A DNA stretch of 64,000 nt. Source: Pedomonas sp051304405. GTDB lineage: Bacteria; Pseudomonadota; Alphaproteobacteria; Sphingomonadales; Sphingomonadaceae. The notes under the pieces are model-generated. The model was not told where the DNA came from, made no database searches, and was given only the letters and a program-made list of their open reading frames with translations. Below, piece after piece: positions 57,317 to 64,000 of this stretch. The DNA lies in the NCBI RefSeq assembly GCF_051304405.1, contig NZ_JBPPGG010000002.1:248001-312000 (forward strand). The letters run 5' to 3'. The translations under genes and the position numbers were made by a program. Each line of letters starts with the position of its first letter. Position 1 is the stretch's first letter.

Positions 57317-57609
57317 GCGGGGGCAGGGCGCCCCCTCTCGGGCCCCCCTTGCATGGTGAGTGCCCTTGCATGGTGAGTACCCTTGCATGGTGAGCATGGG
57401 AGCCATGCCCGGGCAGTGGCGCAGGCGGTGCCCCAGGGAAAACCGGGGCGTTTCCGGTACCTTTCCCCCTTGACTTTGTACCTTGCGGTCGCCCTTGCCC
57501 CTAGCCCTTGACGGTGCGCTGTGCTACGAGCCCCCTCGACGCGGGCCCTCGTCACGGGACAGGCCTGGGGGCCGGGCCCGTCGCCCTTGTTTTCGAGTCG
57601 AGAGAGTGC
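57317..57609 (+). other. Spacer before rpiB with element G and a 17-bp triple repeat
   Basis: 293 bp without a supported gene. It begins with a weak hairpin of the 3'-element family (GGGGG 57319-57323 / CCCCC 57331-57335, tail CCCCCCTTGC), then the tandem repeat, then a region with TTGACT and TTGACG motifs (about 57471 and 57507) that may hold the rpiB promoter; no good -10 was found. Confidence 0.5.
57347..57397. repeat. 17-bp tandem repeat, three copies
   Basis: CCTTGCATGGTGAGTGC, CCTTGCATGGTGAGTAC and CCTTGCATGGTGAGCAT lie end to end at 57347, 57364 and 57381. Confidence 0.8.
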
Positions 57610-58068
57610 ATGACCAAGACTGTCGCGATTGGTTCGGATCATGCGGGCGTCAAGCTCAAGCAGATCCTGATGGACGACTTGCACGAGGCCGGGTTCAACG
57701 TTCTGGATCTGGGCACCTGCGGGTCGGAGTCGGTTGACTACCCGGACTTCGGCTACGCGGTGGCCACGGCGGTGGCCGAAGGCAAGGCCGAGCGCGGCGT
57801 TGTCATCTGCGGCTCGGGCATCGGCATTTCCATTGCCGCAAACCGCATCCCGGCCGTTCGCGCCGCGCTGTGCACCAACGGGCTGATGGCGCGTCTCGCC
57901 CGCCAGCACAACGACGCCAACGTGCTTGCCATCGGCGAGCGCCTCACCGGCGTCGACATGGCCCGCGACATCCTCAAGGAATTCCTGGCGACCCCCTTCG
58001 ACGGCGGCCGTCACCAGCGGCGGATCGACAAGCTCTCCAATCCGCCCGTTCGTACCCAAGGAGAATAA
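57610..58068 (+). CDS. rpiB: Ribose-5-phosphate isomerase B
   Basis: 152 aa. TVAIGSDHAGVKLKQIL is the usual start, Cys67 in VVICGSGIGISIAANR is the catalytic base and RLARQHNDANVLAIGERL the His-containing loop. It interconverts ribose-5-phosphate and ribulose-5-phosphate, the RibBX substrate. The ATG at 57610 starts the conserved part. glyA follows after three bases. Confidence 0.95.
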   Translation: MTKTVAIGSDHAGVKLKQILMDDLHEAGFNVLDLGTCGSESVDYPDFGYAVATAVAEGKAERGVVICGSGIGISIAANRIPAVRAALCTNGLMARLARQHNDANVLAIGERLTGVDMARDILKEFLATPFDGGRHQRRIDKLSNPPVRTQGE

Positions 58069-58071
58069 GCG

Positions 58072-59385
58072 ATGACTTCCGCCGCTCTTAAGTCCGATGC
58101 CGAGGGCCGCGCCCCCGATTTCTTCACCGCCGGCCTCGAACAGGCCGACCCCAAGCTGGCCGCCGCCATCAAGGGCGAGCTGAGCCGCCAGCAGGACCAG
58201 ATCGAGCTGATCGCCTCCGAGAACATCGTCTCCAAGGCGGTGCTGGAAGCGCAAGGCTCGGTGCTGACCAACAAGTACGCCGAGGGCTACCCGGGCAAGC
58301 GCTACTACCAGGGCTGCCACCATGTGGACATCGCCGAGCAGCTGGCGATTGACCGCGCCAAGGCCCTGTTCGGCGCCGAGTTCGTCAACGTCCAGCCGCA
58401 CTCCGGCGCGCAGGCCAACGGCGCCGTCATGCTGGCGCTGGTGAAGCCGGGCGAGACCGTGATGGGCCTGTCGCTGGCCGCGGGCGGCCACCTGACCCAC
58501 GGCGCGCCGCCGGCCATGTCGGGCAAGTGGTTCAACGCCGTGCAGTATGGCGTGGACCGCGAAACCCACCTCATCGACTTCGACGAGGTGGAGCGCCTCG
58601 CCAGGGAGCACAAGCCGCGCCTCATCATCGCGGGCGGTTCGGCCTATCCGCGCATCCTCGACTTCAAGCGCTTCCGCGAGATCGCCGACTCGGTCGGCGC
58701 GCTGCTGATGGTGGACATGGCGCACTTCGCCGGCCTGGTGGCGGGCGGCGCCCACCCGAACCCGCTGCCCTACGCGGACGTGGTGACCACCACCACCCAC
58801 AAGACCCTGCGCGGCCCGCGCGGCGGCATGATCCTCACCAACAACGAGGACATCGCCAAGAAGATCAACTCGGCCGTGTTCCCGGGCCTCCAGGGCGGCC
58901 CGCTGATGCACGTCATCGCCGCCAAGGCGGTTGCCTTCCGCGAGGCGCTTCAGCCGGAGTTCAAGGTCTACGCGAAGAAGGTCATCGAGAACGCCCAGGT
59001 TCTCGCCCAGCGCCTGAAGGAGCGCGGCTGCGACATCGTCGCGGGCGGCACCGACACCCACCTGGCGCTGATCGACCTGCGCCCGAAGGGCCTCACCGGC
59101 AAGGACGCCGACGAGGCGCTGGAGCGCGCGGGCATCACCTGCAACAAGAACGGCGTGCCGTTTGACCCGCTTCCGCCGACCAAGACCTCGGGCATCCGCG
59201 TGGGCTCGCCCGCCGGCACCACCCGCGGCTTCGGCGTCGAGGAGTTCAAGGAAATCGGCGACATGATCGCCGACGTGCTGGACGGCCTGGTCGCCAACGG
59301 CCCCGAGAACAACGGCAAGGTGGAAGCCGAAATCCGCGCCCGCGTCTCGGCGCTGTGCAAGCGCTTCCCGATCTATCAGGGCTAA
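58072..59385 (+). CDS. glyA: Serine hydroxymethyltransferase GlyA
   Basis: 437 aa. PLP Lys244 in TTTTHKTLRGPRGG; IELIASENIVSKAVLEAQGS and NKYAEGYPGKRYYQGC are diagnostic. It converts serine and THF to glycine and methylene-THF, supplying MetF and, through glycine, HemA. AAGGAGAATAAGC precedes the ATG. It is co-transcribed with rpiB; a 3' hairpin element follows 16 bp after the stop. Confidence 0.98.
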   Translation: MTSAALKSDAEGRAPDFFTAGLEQADPKLAAAIKGELSRQQDQIELIASENIVSKAVLEAQGSVLTNKYAEGYPGKRYYQGCHHVDIAEQLAIDRAKALFGAEFVNVQPHSGAQANGAVMLALVKPGETVMGLSLAAGGHLTHGAPPAMSGKWFNAVQYGVDRETHLIDFDEVERLAREHKPRLIIAGGSAYPRILDFKRFREIADSVGALLMVDMAHFAGLVAGGAHPNPLPYADVVTTTTHKTLRGPRGGMILTNNEDIAKKINSAVFPGLQGGPLMHVIAAKAVAFREALQPEFKVYAKKVIENAQVLAQRLKERGCDIVAGGTDTHLALIDLRPKGLTGKDADEALERAGITCNKNGVPFDPLPPTKTSGIRVGSPAGTTRGFGVEEFKEIGDMIADVLDGLVANGPENNGKVEAEIRARVSALCKRFPIYQG

Positions 59386-59400
59386 GCGGGATGTGACGGC

Positions 59401-59440
59401 TTGCAGGAGGGGCTTGCCCCTCCTGGCAACCTCCCGATCG
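59401..59440 (+). repeat. 3' hairpin-plus-tail element E
   Basis: TTGC-AGGAGGGG (59401-59412) pairs with CCCCTCCT-G-GCAA (59417-59429), then CCTCCCGATCG. Very similar to element D at 56931. Confidence 0.75.
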
Positions 59441-59533
59441 TTTTGAAGGGCCGTGCCTGTGAGACCGGGTGCGGCCCTTTCTCATTCTTCCGAACGGGAC
59501 GCGCCCTTCGATCACGGGCGCGCCCCGAAACGA

Positions 59534-59565
59534 AAGGGGGTGCAGGGGGTCCGCGACCCCCTGCA
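59534..59565 (-). repeat. 3' hairpin-plus-tail element F (inverted)
   Basis: TGCAGGGGGTC (59541-59551) pairs perfectly with GACCCCCTGCA (59555-59565). Its tail (CCCCCTTTCG) reads on the minus strand, where no gene precedes it. Confidence 0.7.
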
Positions 59566-59640
59566 TTTCAAGTCCCTTCCAATTTCTTTTCGCTGTCCTC
59601 CTGCGGCAGCAAATCTATCTTGAGGCAGCCTGCAGAGTGG

Positions 59641-59656
59641 ACACCATATCTGGTGT
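59641..59656. promoter_or_regulatory. Candidate NrdR box before nrdR
   Basis: ACACCATATCTGGTGT has perfect ACACCA/TGGTGT arms and fits the NrdR-box pattern. NrdR boxes occur in pairs about 31 bp apart; a degenerate copy sharing TATCT lies exactly 31 bp upstream (59610-59625). Suggests autoregulation. Confidence 0.5.
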
Positions 59657-59706
59657 AGACTACTGTCCGGCCATGCTCGCCAACGAGATGGAAGGCGGAT
59701 GCGCCG

Positions 59707-60198
59707 ATGCGTTGTCCATTTTGCAGTCACGAAGATACGCAGGTGAAGGATAGCCGGCCGACCGAGGACAACTCGGCCATTCGGCGGCGGCGGCAGTGCC
59801 CGGCCTGCGGGGCGCGGTTCACCACGTTCGAGCGGGTGCAGCTGCGCGAGCTGGTGGTGGTCAAGAAATCGGGCAAGCGCGAGGCCTTCGAGCGCGACAA
59901 GCTGGAGCGCTCCATTCGCATCGCCCTGCGCAAGCGGCCGGTGGAGCCGGAGCGGATCGACCGGCTGGTCACGGGCATCGTGCGCCAGCTCGAGTCGATG
60001 GGCGAGAACGAGATTCCCGCCCACCAGATCGGCGAGCTGGTGATGGAGCGGCTTGAGGCGCTGGACCCGGTTGCCTATGTCCGGTTCGCGTCGGTCTACA
60101 AGAATTTCCGCGAGGCCAAGGACTTCGAGACCTTTGTGGGCCAGCTGGGCGGAAAGCTGGAAGACACGCGCGAACTGGACGTCTGGAAGAGCGAATAG
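59707..60198 (+). CDS. nrdR: Transcriptional repressor NrdR
   Basis: 163 aa. Zinc ribbon Cys3, Cys6, Cys31 and Cys34 (MRCPFCSHEDTQV; RRRQCPACGARFTTFERVQL) followed by an ATP-cone domain (LVVVKKSGKREAFERDKLER). It represses ribonucleotide reductase genes according to dNTP level. It heads the nrdR-rib-nusB run. Confidence 0.97.
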   Translation: MRCPFCSHEDTQVKDSRPTEDNSAIRRRRQCPACGARFTTFERVQLRELVVVKKSGKREAFERDKLERSIRIALRKRPVEPERIDRLVTGIVRQLESMGENEIPAHQIGELVMERLEALDPVAYVRFASVYKNFREAKDFETFVGQLGGKLEDTRELDVWKSE

Positions 60199-60237
60199 CG
60201 GCCGCACCCGCGCGGCCGCCGCACGAAAGCGGGCGGA

Positions 60238-61263
60238 ATGAAGCACGATTACCGATGGATGCGCGCGGCGCTGGCGCTGGCCGAGCGCGGACTGGGGCGG
60301 ACCCAGCCCAATCCGTCGGTGGGCTGCGTCATCGTGAAGGACGGCGTTGTCCTCGGCCGGGGCTGGACCCAGCCGGGCGGGCGCCCCCACGCGGAGGCCA
60401 TGGCATTGGCTCAGGCGGGGGCACTGGCTCAGGCGGGGGAGGCCGCCCGCGATGCGACGGTCTACGTAACCCTTGAGCCCTGCGCCCACGAGAGCCCGCG
60501 CGGGCCTTCCTGCACCAGTCTCCTGCTCGCGGCGCGGCCCGCCCGCGTGGTGATCGCGGCGCTCGACCCCGACCCCCGCACCAGCGGCCACGGCGCGCTC
60601 GCCCTGCAGCGGGCGGGGATCGAGGTTGTGAGCGGCGTTCTGGAAGCGGAGGCGGTGCGCCAGCAGCGGGGCTTCCGCCTGCGCCTGGCCGAGGGGCGGC
60701 CGGAGGTGACGCTGAAGCTGGCGACCTCGCTCGACGGGCGCATCGCGCTGCCCAACGGGGAGAGCCGCTGGATCACCGGCCCCGAGGCGCGCCGGCACGC
60801 CCATCTGGAGCGGGCGCGCCATGATGTGATCCTCATCGGCCGGCGCACGCTGGAGACGGACGATCCCATGCTCGACGTGCGCCTGCCCGGGCTGGAGGAC
60901 CGCTCGCCCCGGCCGGTGGTGGCGAGCCGGACGCTGGAGCGGATTGCGCCGTCGCTCAAGCTTGCGGGCCGGGCGGAGGTGCTCTCGGGCGCGTCCCTGC
61001 CGGAGATGCTGGCCGGTCTGGCGGCGGGCGGGGCGCTCCGTGTTCTGGCGGAAGGCGGAGCGGGGCTTGCAGCTTCGCTGCTCCGACACGATCTAGTGGA
61101 CCGTCTGCTGTGGTACACGGCCCCGATCGTGCTTGGCGACGGGCGCAGCGGGGTCGAGGATCTGGGCCTTGCGCGTCTCGCCGAGGCGCACGGGCGCTGG
61201 CGCACGGTGGACAGTTTGGCGCTGGGCGAAGTTCGGCTGGCGGTTTTCGAGCGTATCCGTTAA
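60238..61263 (+). CDS. ribD: Riboflavin biosynthesis deaminase/reductase RibD
   Basis: 341 aa. Deaminase domain: QPNPSVGCVIVKDGVVLGRG, zinc site GGRPHAEAMAL and TLEPCAHESPRGPSC. Reductase domain: LKLATSLDGRIALPNGESRW, ending EVRLAVFERIR. It catalyses steps two and three of riboflavin synthesis. An 18-bp in-frame duplication (60403-60438) doubles ALAQAG just after the HAE zinc motif. Confidence 0.96.
   Translation: MKHDYRWMRAALALAERGLGRTQPNPSVGCVIVKDGVVLGRGWTQPGGRPHAEAMALAQAGALAQAGEAARDATVYVTLEPCAHESPRGPSCTSLLLAARPARVVIAALDPDPRTSGHGALALQRAGIEVVSGVLEAEAVRQQRGFRLRLAEGRPEVTLKLATSLDGRIALPNGESRWITGPEARRHAHLERARHDVILIGRRTLETDDPMLDVRLPGLEDRSPRPVVASRTLERIAPSLKLAGRAEVLSGASLPEMLAGLAAGGALRVLAEGGAGLAASLLRHDLVDRLLWYTAPIVLGDGRSGVEDLGLARLAEAHGRWRTVDSLALGEVRLAVFERIR
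60403..60438 (+). repeat. 18-bp in-frame tandem duplication inside ribD
   Basis: GCATTGGCTCAGGCGGGG and GCACTGGCTCAGGCGGGG encode ALAQAG twice. The insert lies next to the deaminase zinc motif but before the EPC motif. Confidence 0.85.
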
Positions 61264-61275
61264 CGGGAAGCTGTT

Positions 61276-61881
61276 ATGTTTACAGGCATCATTACAGACA
61301 TCGGCACCGTCCGTTCCATCGAGCCGCGCGGCGACACCCGCATTGTGCTTGGCACCGCCTTCGACCTCTCGACGGTGGAGATCGGTGCGTCCATTGCCTG
61401 CTCGGGCGTCTGCCTGACGGTGGTGGACAAGGGGAGCGACTGGTTTGCCGTCGATGCCTCGGGCGAGACGCTGTCCCGCTCGGCGCTGGGAAGCTGGCAG
61501 GTGGGCACCCCGGTCAACCTGGAGCGGGCGCTGAAGGTGGGCGACGAGCTGGGCGGCCACATCGTCACCGGCCATGTGGACGCGGTGGGCCGCATCACCG
61601 ACATCGTGCCGGACGGCGCCTCCCGCCGCATCCGCTTCGAGGCGCCCAAGGGCCTCGCGCCCTACATCGCGCCCAAGGGCTCCATCACCATCGACGGCAT
61701 TTCCCTCACCGTGAACGCGGTCGAGGACGGGCCGGACGGCGTGCTGTTCGAGGTGAATGTCATTCCGCACACCCAGAGCTGCACGACCCTCGGCCGGGCC
61801 AAGGTGGGCGATCCCGTCAATATCGAGATAGACGTGCTGGCGCGTTACGTCGCGCGGCTCAAGGAGGTAGCGTCATGCTGA
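61276..61881 (+). CDS. ribE: Riboflavin synthase alpha subunit
   Basis: 201 aa. MFTGIITDIGTVRSIEPRGD is the standard start; two lumazine-binding domains follow (SIACSGVCLTVVDKGSDWF and SITIDGISLTVNAVEDGPDG). It makes riboflavin from two dimethyl-ribityl-lumazines. The stop overlaps the RibBX start by seven bases. Confidence 0.97.
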   Translation: MFTGIITDIGTVRSIEPRGDTRIVLGTAFDLSTVEIGASIACSGVCLTVVDKGSDWFAVDASGETLSRSALGSWQVGTPVNLERALKVGDELGGHIVTGHVDAVGRITDIVPDGASRRIRFEAPKGLAPYIAPKGSITIDGISLTVNAVEDGPDGVLFEVNVIPHTQSCTTLGRAKVGDPVNIEIDVLARYVARLKEVASC

Positions 61882-63002
61882 AGACGGCTCAATCCGAAGC
61901 CCATATGGCCCTGTCGCCCATCGAGGAAATCATCGAGGACGCCCGCAACGGCCGGATGTTCATCCTGGTGGACGACGAGGACCGGGAGAACGAGGGCGAC
62001 CTCATCATTCCCGCCCAGATGGCCACCCCCGACGCCATCAACTTCATGGCCAAGTATGGCCGCGGCCTCATCTGCCTGTCGCTGACCGCCGAGCGGGTGC
62101 GCCAGCTTGAGCTGCCGCTGATGAGCCAGAACAACGGCACCCGGCACGAGACCGCCTTCACCGTCTCCATCGAGGCCAAGGAGGGCGTCACCACCGGCAT
62201 CTCCGCCGCCGACCGCGCCCGCACCATCGCCGTGGCGATCGACCCCACCAAGGGCAAGGAGCACATCGTCACCCCCGGTCACGTCTTCCCGCTGATGGCG
62301 CGCGAGGGCGGCGTGCTGGTCCGCGCCGGCCACACGGAAGCGGCGGTGGACATCGCCCGCCTCGCCGGGCTGATGCCCGCGGGCGTGATCTGCGAGATCA
62401 TGAACGACGACGGCACCATGGCCCGCCTGCCGGACCTGATCGCCTTCGCCCAGTTGCACGGCCTGAAGGTGGGCACCATCGCCGACCTGATCGCCTACCG
62501 CCGCCGCTATGACAATCTGGTGGAGTGCATCGCCGAAGGCGAGATGGAGAGCGAGTACGGCGGCACCTGGAAGCTCAAGACCTACGCCAACAAGGCGGAG
62601 TATGCGGAGCATCTGGTGCTCATCAAGGGCGATATCGACCCCGCCAGGCCGACGCTCGTGCGGATGCATGCCCTCTCCATCTTCAACGACATGCTGGGCG
62701 AGGTGAGCGAGCGCACCGGCCAGCTTCAGGCCGCCATGCGGACCATCGGCAAGCATGGCTCGGGCGTGATCGTCATCATCCGCGACACCCGGCCGGACCG
62801 GCTGTCCCAGATCATGAATGCCCGCGCGTCCGAATCCCGCGAGGAACATGTGCTGCGCGACTACGGCATCGGCGCGCAGATCCTGGTGGATCTGGGCGTC
62901 AGGGATCTGGTCCTGCTGACCCGCTCGGCGCGCCACAACATCATCGGCCTTGAGGGCTACGGCCTTCAGGTGGTCGACGAGATCGAGCTGTCGGACGACT
63001 GA
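61875..63002 (+). CDS. ribB: DHBP synthase with degenerate GTP cyclohydrolase II domain (RibBX)
   Basis: 375 aa. N-terminal DHBP synthase is intact: FILVDDEDRENEGDLIIPAQ, GRGLICLSLTAERVRQLELP, VTTGISAADRARTIAVAIDP, TPGHVFPLMAREGGVLVRAGHTE (read as two adjoining motifs) . The C-terminal GCHII-like domain keeps YGIGAQILVDLGVRDLVLL and IGLEGYGLQVVDE, but the zinc-binding stretch (normally three Cys in HSECLTGD...CDC) reads LVRMHALSIFNDMLGEVSER with no Cys. It should make DHBP only. AAGGAGG precedes the ATG at 61875. Confidence 0.93.
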   Translation: MLKTAQSEAHMALSPIEEIIEDARNGRMFILVDDEDRENEGDLIIPAQMATPDAINFMAKYGRGLICLSLTAERVRQLELPLMSQNNGTRHETAFTVSIEAKEGVTTGISAADRARTIAVAIDPTKGKEHIVTPGHVFPLMAREGGVLVRAGHTEAAVDIARLAGLMPAGVICEIMNDDGTMARLPDLIAFAQLHGLKVGTIADLIAYRRRYDNLVECIAEGEMESEYGGTWKLKTYANKAEYAEHLVLIKGDIDPARPTLVRMHALSIFNDMLGEVSERTGQLQAAMRTIGKHGSGVIVIIRDTRPDRLSQIMNARASESREEHVLRDYGIGAQILVDLGVRDLVLLTRSARHNIIGLEGYGLQVVDEIELSDD

Positions 63003-63007
63003 GGCGG

Positions 63008-63036
63008 GGGCGGGGCCGCCGCCAGGGCGGCCCTCC
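63008..63036 (+). repeat. GC hairpin between ribBX and ribH
   Basis: GGGCCGCC and GGCGGCCC form an 8-bp stem with a 5-nt loop just after the ribBX stop; no T-run, so transcription probably continues into ribH. Confidence 0.55.
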
Positions 63037-63082
63037 CGCGCCGGTTCCGGCCCGTTTTTCACTGAGTTTGCTAGGTAAGTTC

Positions 63083-63520
63083 ATGACCGCACCGCATATC
63101 CTGATTGTCGAGGCCCGGTTCTACGAGGATGTGGCCGACGAACTGGTGGTCGGCGCCATCCAGACCCTCGAGGCCGCCGGCGCAACGTGGGATCGGATCG
63201 CCGTGCCGGGCGCTTTCGAGATTCCGGGCGCGATCGCCATGGCCGCCAGAAGCGGCAAGTACGACGGCTACGTGGCGCTGGGCCTCGTCGTGCGGGGCGA
63301 GACCACCCACTACGACTACGTGTGCGAGGAAAGCGCCCGGGGCCTGATGGATCTGGCGGTGCGCGAGCGCCTCGCCATCGGTTACGGCATCCTGACGACG
63401 GAGAACTTCCGTCAGGCGTGGGAGCGGGCCCGGGTGGGTCAGGGCAACAAGGGCCGCGCCGCCGCCGAGGCCGCCCTGACGATGGTGGGCTACCGCCGCC
63501 GCTTTGGCGCGGAAGGGTGA
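63083..63520 (+). CDS. ribH: 6,7-dimethyl-8-ribityllumazine synthase
   Basis: 145 aa. HILIVEARFYEDVADELVVG and VPGAFEIPGAIAMAA bind substrate; His76 in RGETTHYDYVCEES is the catalytic His. It condenses DHBP with the RibD product. Start ATG at 63083 follows CTAGGTAAGTTC. nusB begins seven bases after its stop. Confidence 0.96.
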   Translation: MTAPHILIVEARFYEDVADELVVGAIQTLEAAGATWDRIAVPGAFEIPGAIAMAARSGKYDGYVALGLVVRGETTHYDYVCEESARGLMDLAVRERLAIGYGILTTENFRQAWERARVGQGNKGRAAAEAALTMVGYRRRFGAEG

Positions 63521-63526
63521 TGAGCC

Positions 63527-64000
63527 GTGGCTGACCAGACGCTGAAACCCAAGACCCGTCCCGGCACGCCGCGCAGCGCGGCGCGTCTCGCCGCCGTGCA
63601 GGCGCTGTACCAGATCGAGATGGCGAGCGACTCCGTCCCCCGCGTGATCAAGGAATTCCACGATCACCGGCTCGGCAGCGAGATCGAGGGCGACACCTAC
63701 ATCCGCGCCGACCGCAACCTGTTCGACGACATCGTCGCGGGCGCGTGGGCCCGCCGCGAGGAGCTGGACGGGCTGATCGCCCGCCACCTGGCCGAGGGCT
63801 GGACGCTGGAACGGCTCGACCGCCCGATGCGCCAGATCCTGCGCGCCGGTGCCTACGAGCTGGTCGCCCGGCCGGACGTGCCGACGGCGGTGGTCATCAC
63901 CGAGTATGTGGACGTGGCCCACGCCTTCTACGAGCCGCGCGAGGCGGCGTTCGTGAACGGCCTTCTCGACCGGGTGGGCGAGGCGGCCGGCCGCAAGGGC
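63527..64000 (+). CDS. nusB: Transcription antitermination factor NusB (3' end outside window)
   Basis: 158 codons are open from a GTG at 63527 to the window end with no stop. SAARLAAVQALYQIEMASDS and RPMRQILRAGAYELVARPDV, then TAVVITEYVDVAHAFYEPRE and AAFVNGLLDRV are NusB signatures; the last is close to the natural C terminus, so little is missing. It acts with NusE in rRNA antitermination. GGAAGGG lies 10-12 bases before the GTG. ribH-nusB linkage is usual. Confidence 0.93.
   Translation, partial: MADQTLKPKTRPGTPRSAARLAAVQALYQIEMASDSVPRVIKEFHDHRLGSEIEGDTYIRADRNLFDDIVAGAWARREELDGLIARHLAEGWTLERLDRPMRQILRAGAYELVARPDVPTAVVITEYVDVAHAFYEPREAAFVNGLLDRVGEAAGRKG

Larger units (their letters stand above)
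59386..59706 (+). other. glyA-nrdR spacer
   Basis: 321 bp without a gene. It holds 3' elements E and F in opposite orientation, then an AT-richer stretch at 59565-59625 and the candidate NrdR box(es) before nrdR. Confidence 0.6.

Overview
The window is a continuous piece of a high-GC alphaproteobacterial chromosome. Supporting markers are a C4-pathway 5-aminolevulinate synthase (hemA), a Mg-type porphobilinogen synthase, the gene order rpiB-glyA-nrdR-ribD-ribE-ribBX-ribH-nusB, two DUF2336 proteins, a DUF4170 protein, split metH and CtrA-type sites (TTAA-N7-TTAA). Genus cannot be fixed from sequence alone. I see no tRNA, rRNA, CRISPR array, transposase or phage gene; the content is housekeeping and cell-cycle or motility related.

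Layout. 1-4.7 kb: the start of an Lrp/AsnC regulator divergent from a saccharopine-dehydrogenase-family gene, then a minus-strand MoxR ATPase / small kinase / CoxE-like VWA operon. 4.7-15.9 kb: an orphan 267-aa gene with a perfect CtrA box, rpoD and dnaG (overlapping), yqeY divergent from carA-carB, and greA. 16-24.4 kb: a chemoreceptor, a rhomboid protease, small genes, a tightly coupled mlaC / gamma-carbonic-anhydrase / dipeptide-epimerase operon, aqpZ and DUF2336 no. 1 behind a CtrA box. 24.4-34.6 kb: a large coiled-coil membrane protein, a receiver/HPt pair in which the receiver lacks its phosphoacceptor Asp, a degenerate CDP-alcohol-transferase-like membrane protein, a Wzi-like porin, and flgK-flgL behind a sigma-54-like promoter. 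34.8-44.5 kb: metA (acetyl type by residue 111), DUF2336 no. 2 overlapping a PAS histidine kinase, then a methionine operon of ArsR-methyltransferase, metF and a two-gene metH, preceded by a perfect 20-bp palindrome. 44.5-55.5 kb: a beta-helix protein, bpt, motB (CtrA box), threonine ammonia-lyase, a hydroxyacid dehydrogenase, a YtcJ-type amidohydrolase, hemB, murI and a 3-hydroxyisobutyryl-CoA hydrolase. 55.6-64 kb: hemA, a small gene, rpiB, glyA, nrdR and the riboflavin operon running into nusB, which is cut by the window end.

Themes. (1) Methionine and one-carbon metabolism: metA, metF, metH and glyA, with the ArsR palindrome as the likely switch for metF-metH. (2) Cell cycle, polarity and motility: CtrA boxes before three genes, two DUF2336 proteins, a TipN-like coiled coil, flgK/flgL, motB and a chemoreceptor. 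(3) Tetrapyrrole and flavin synthesis: hemA, hemB and the rib cluster, whose RibBX has lost the GTP cyclohydrolase II zinc site, so another RibA is needed elsewhere. (4) Intergenic DNA carries a family of at least six, probably seven, short 3'-UTR hairpins followed by a CCTCCC-like tail, most sitting just after a stop codon in sense orientation, and many short (13-25 bp) tandem duplications.
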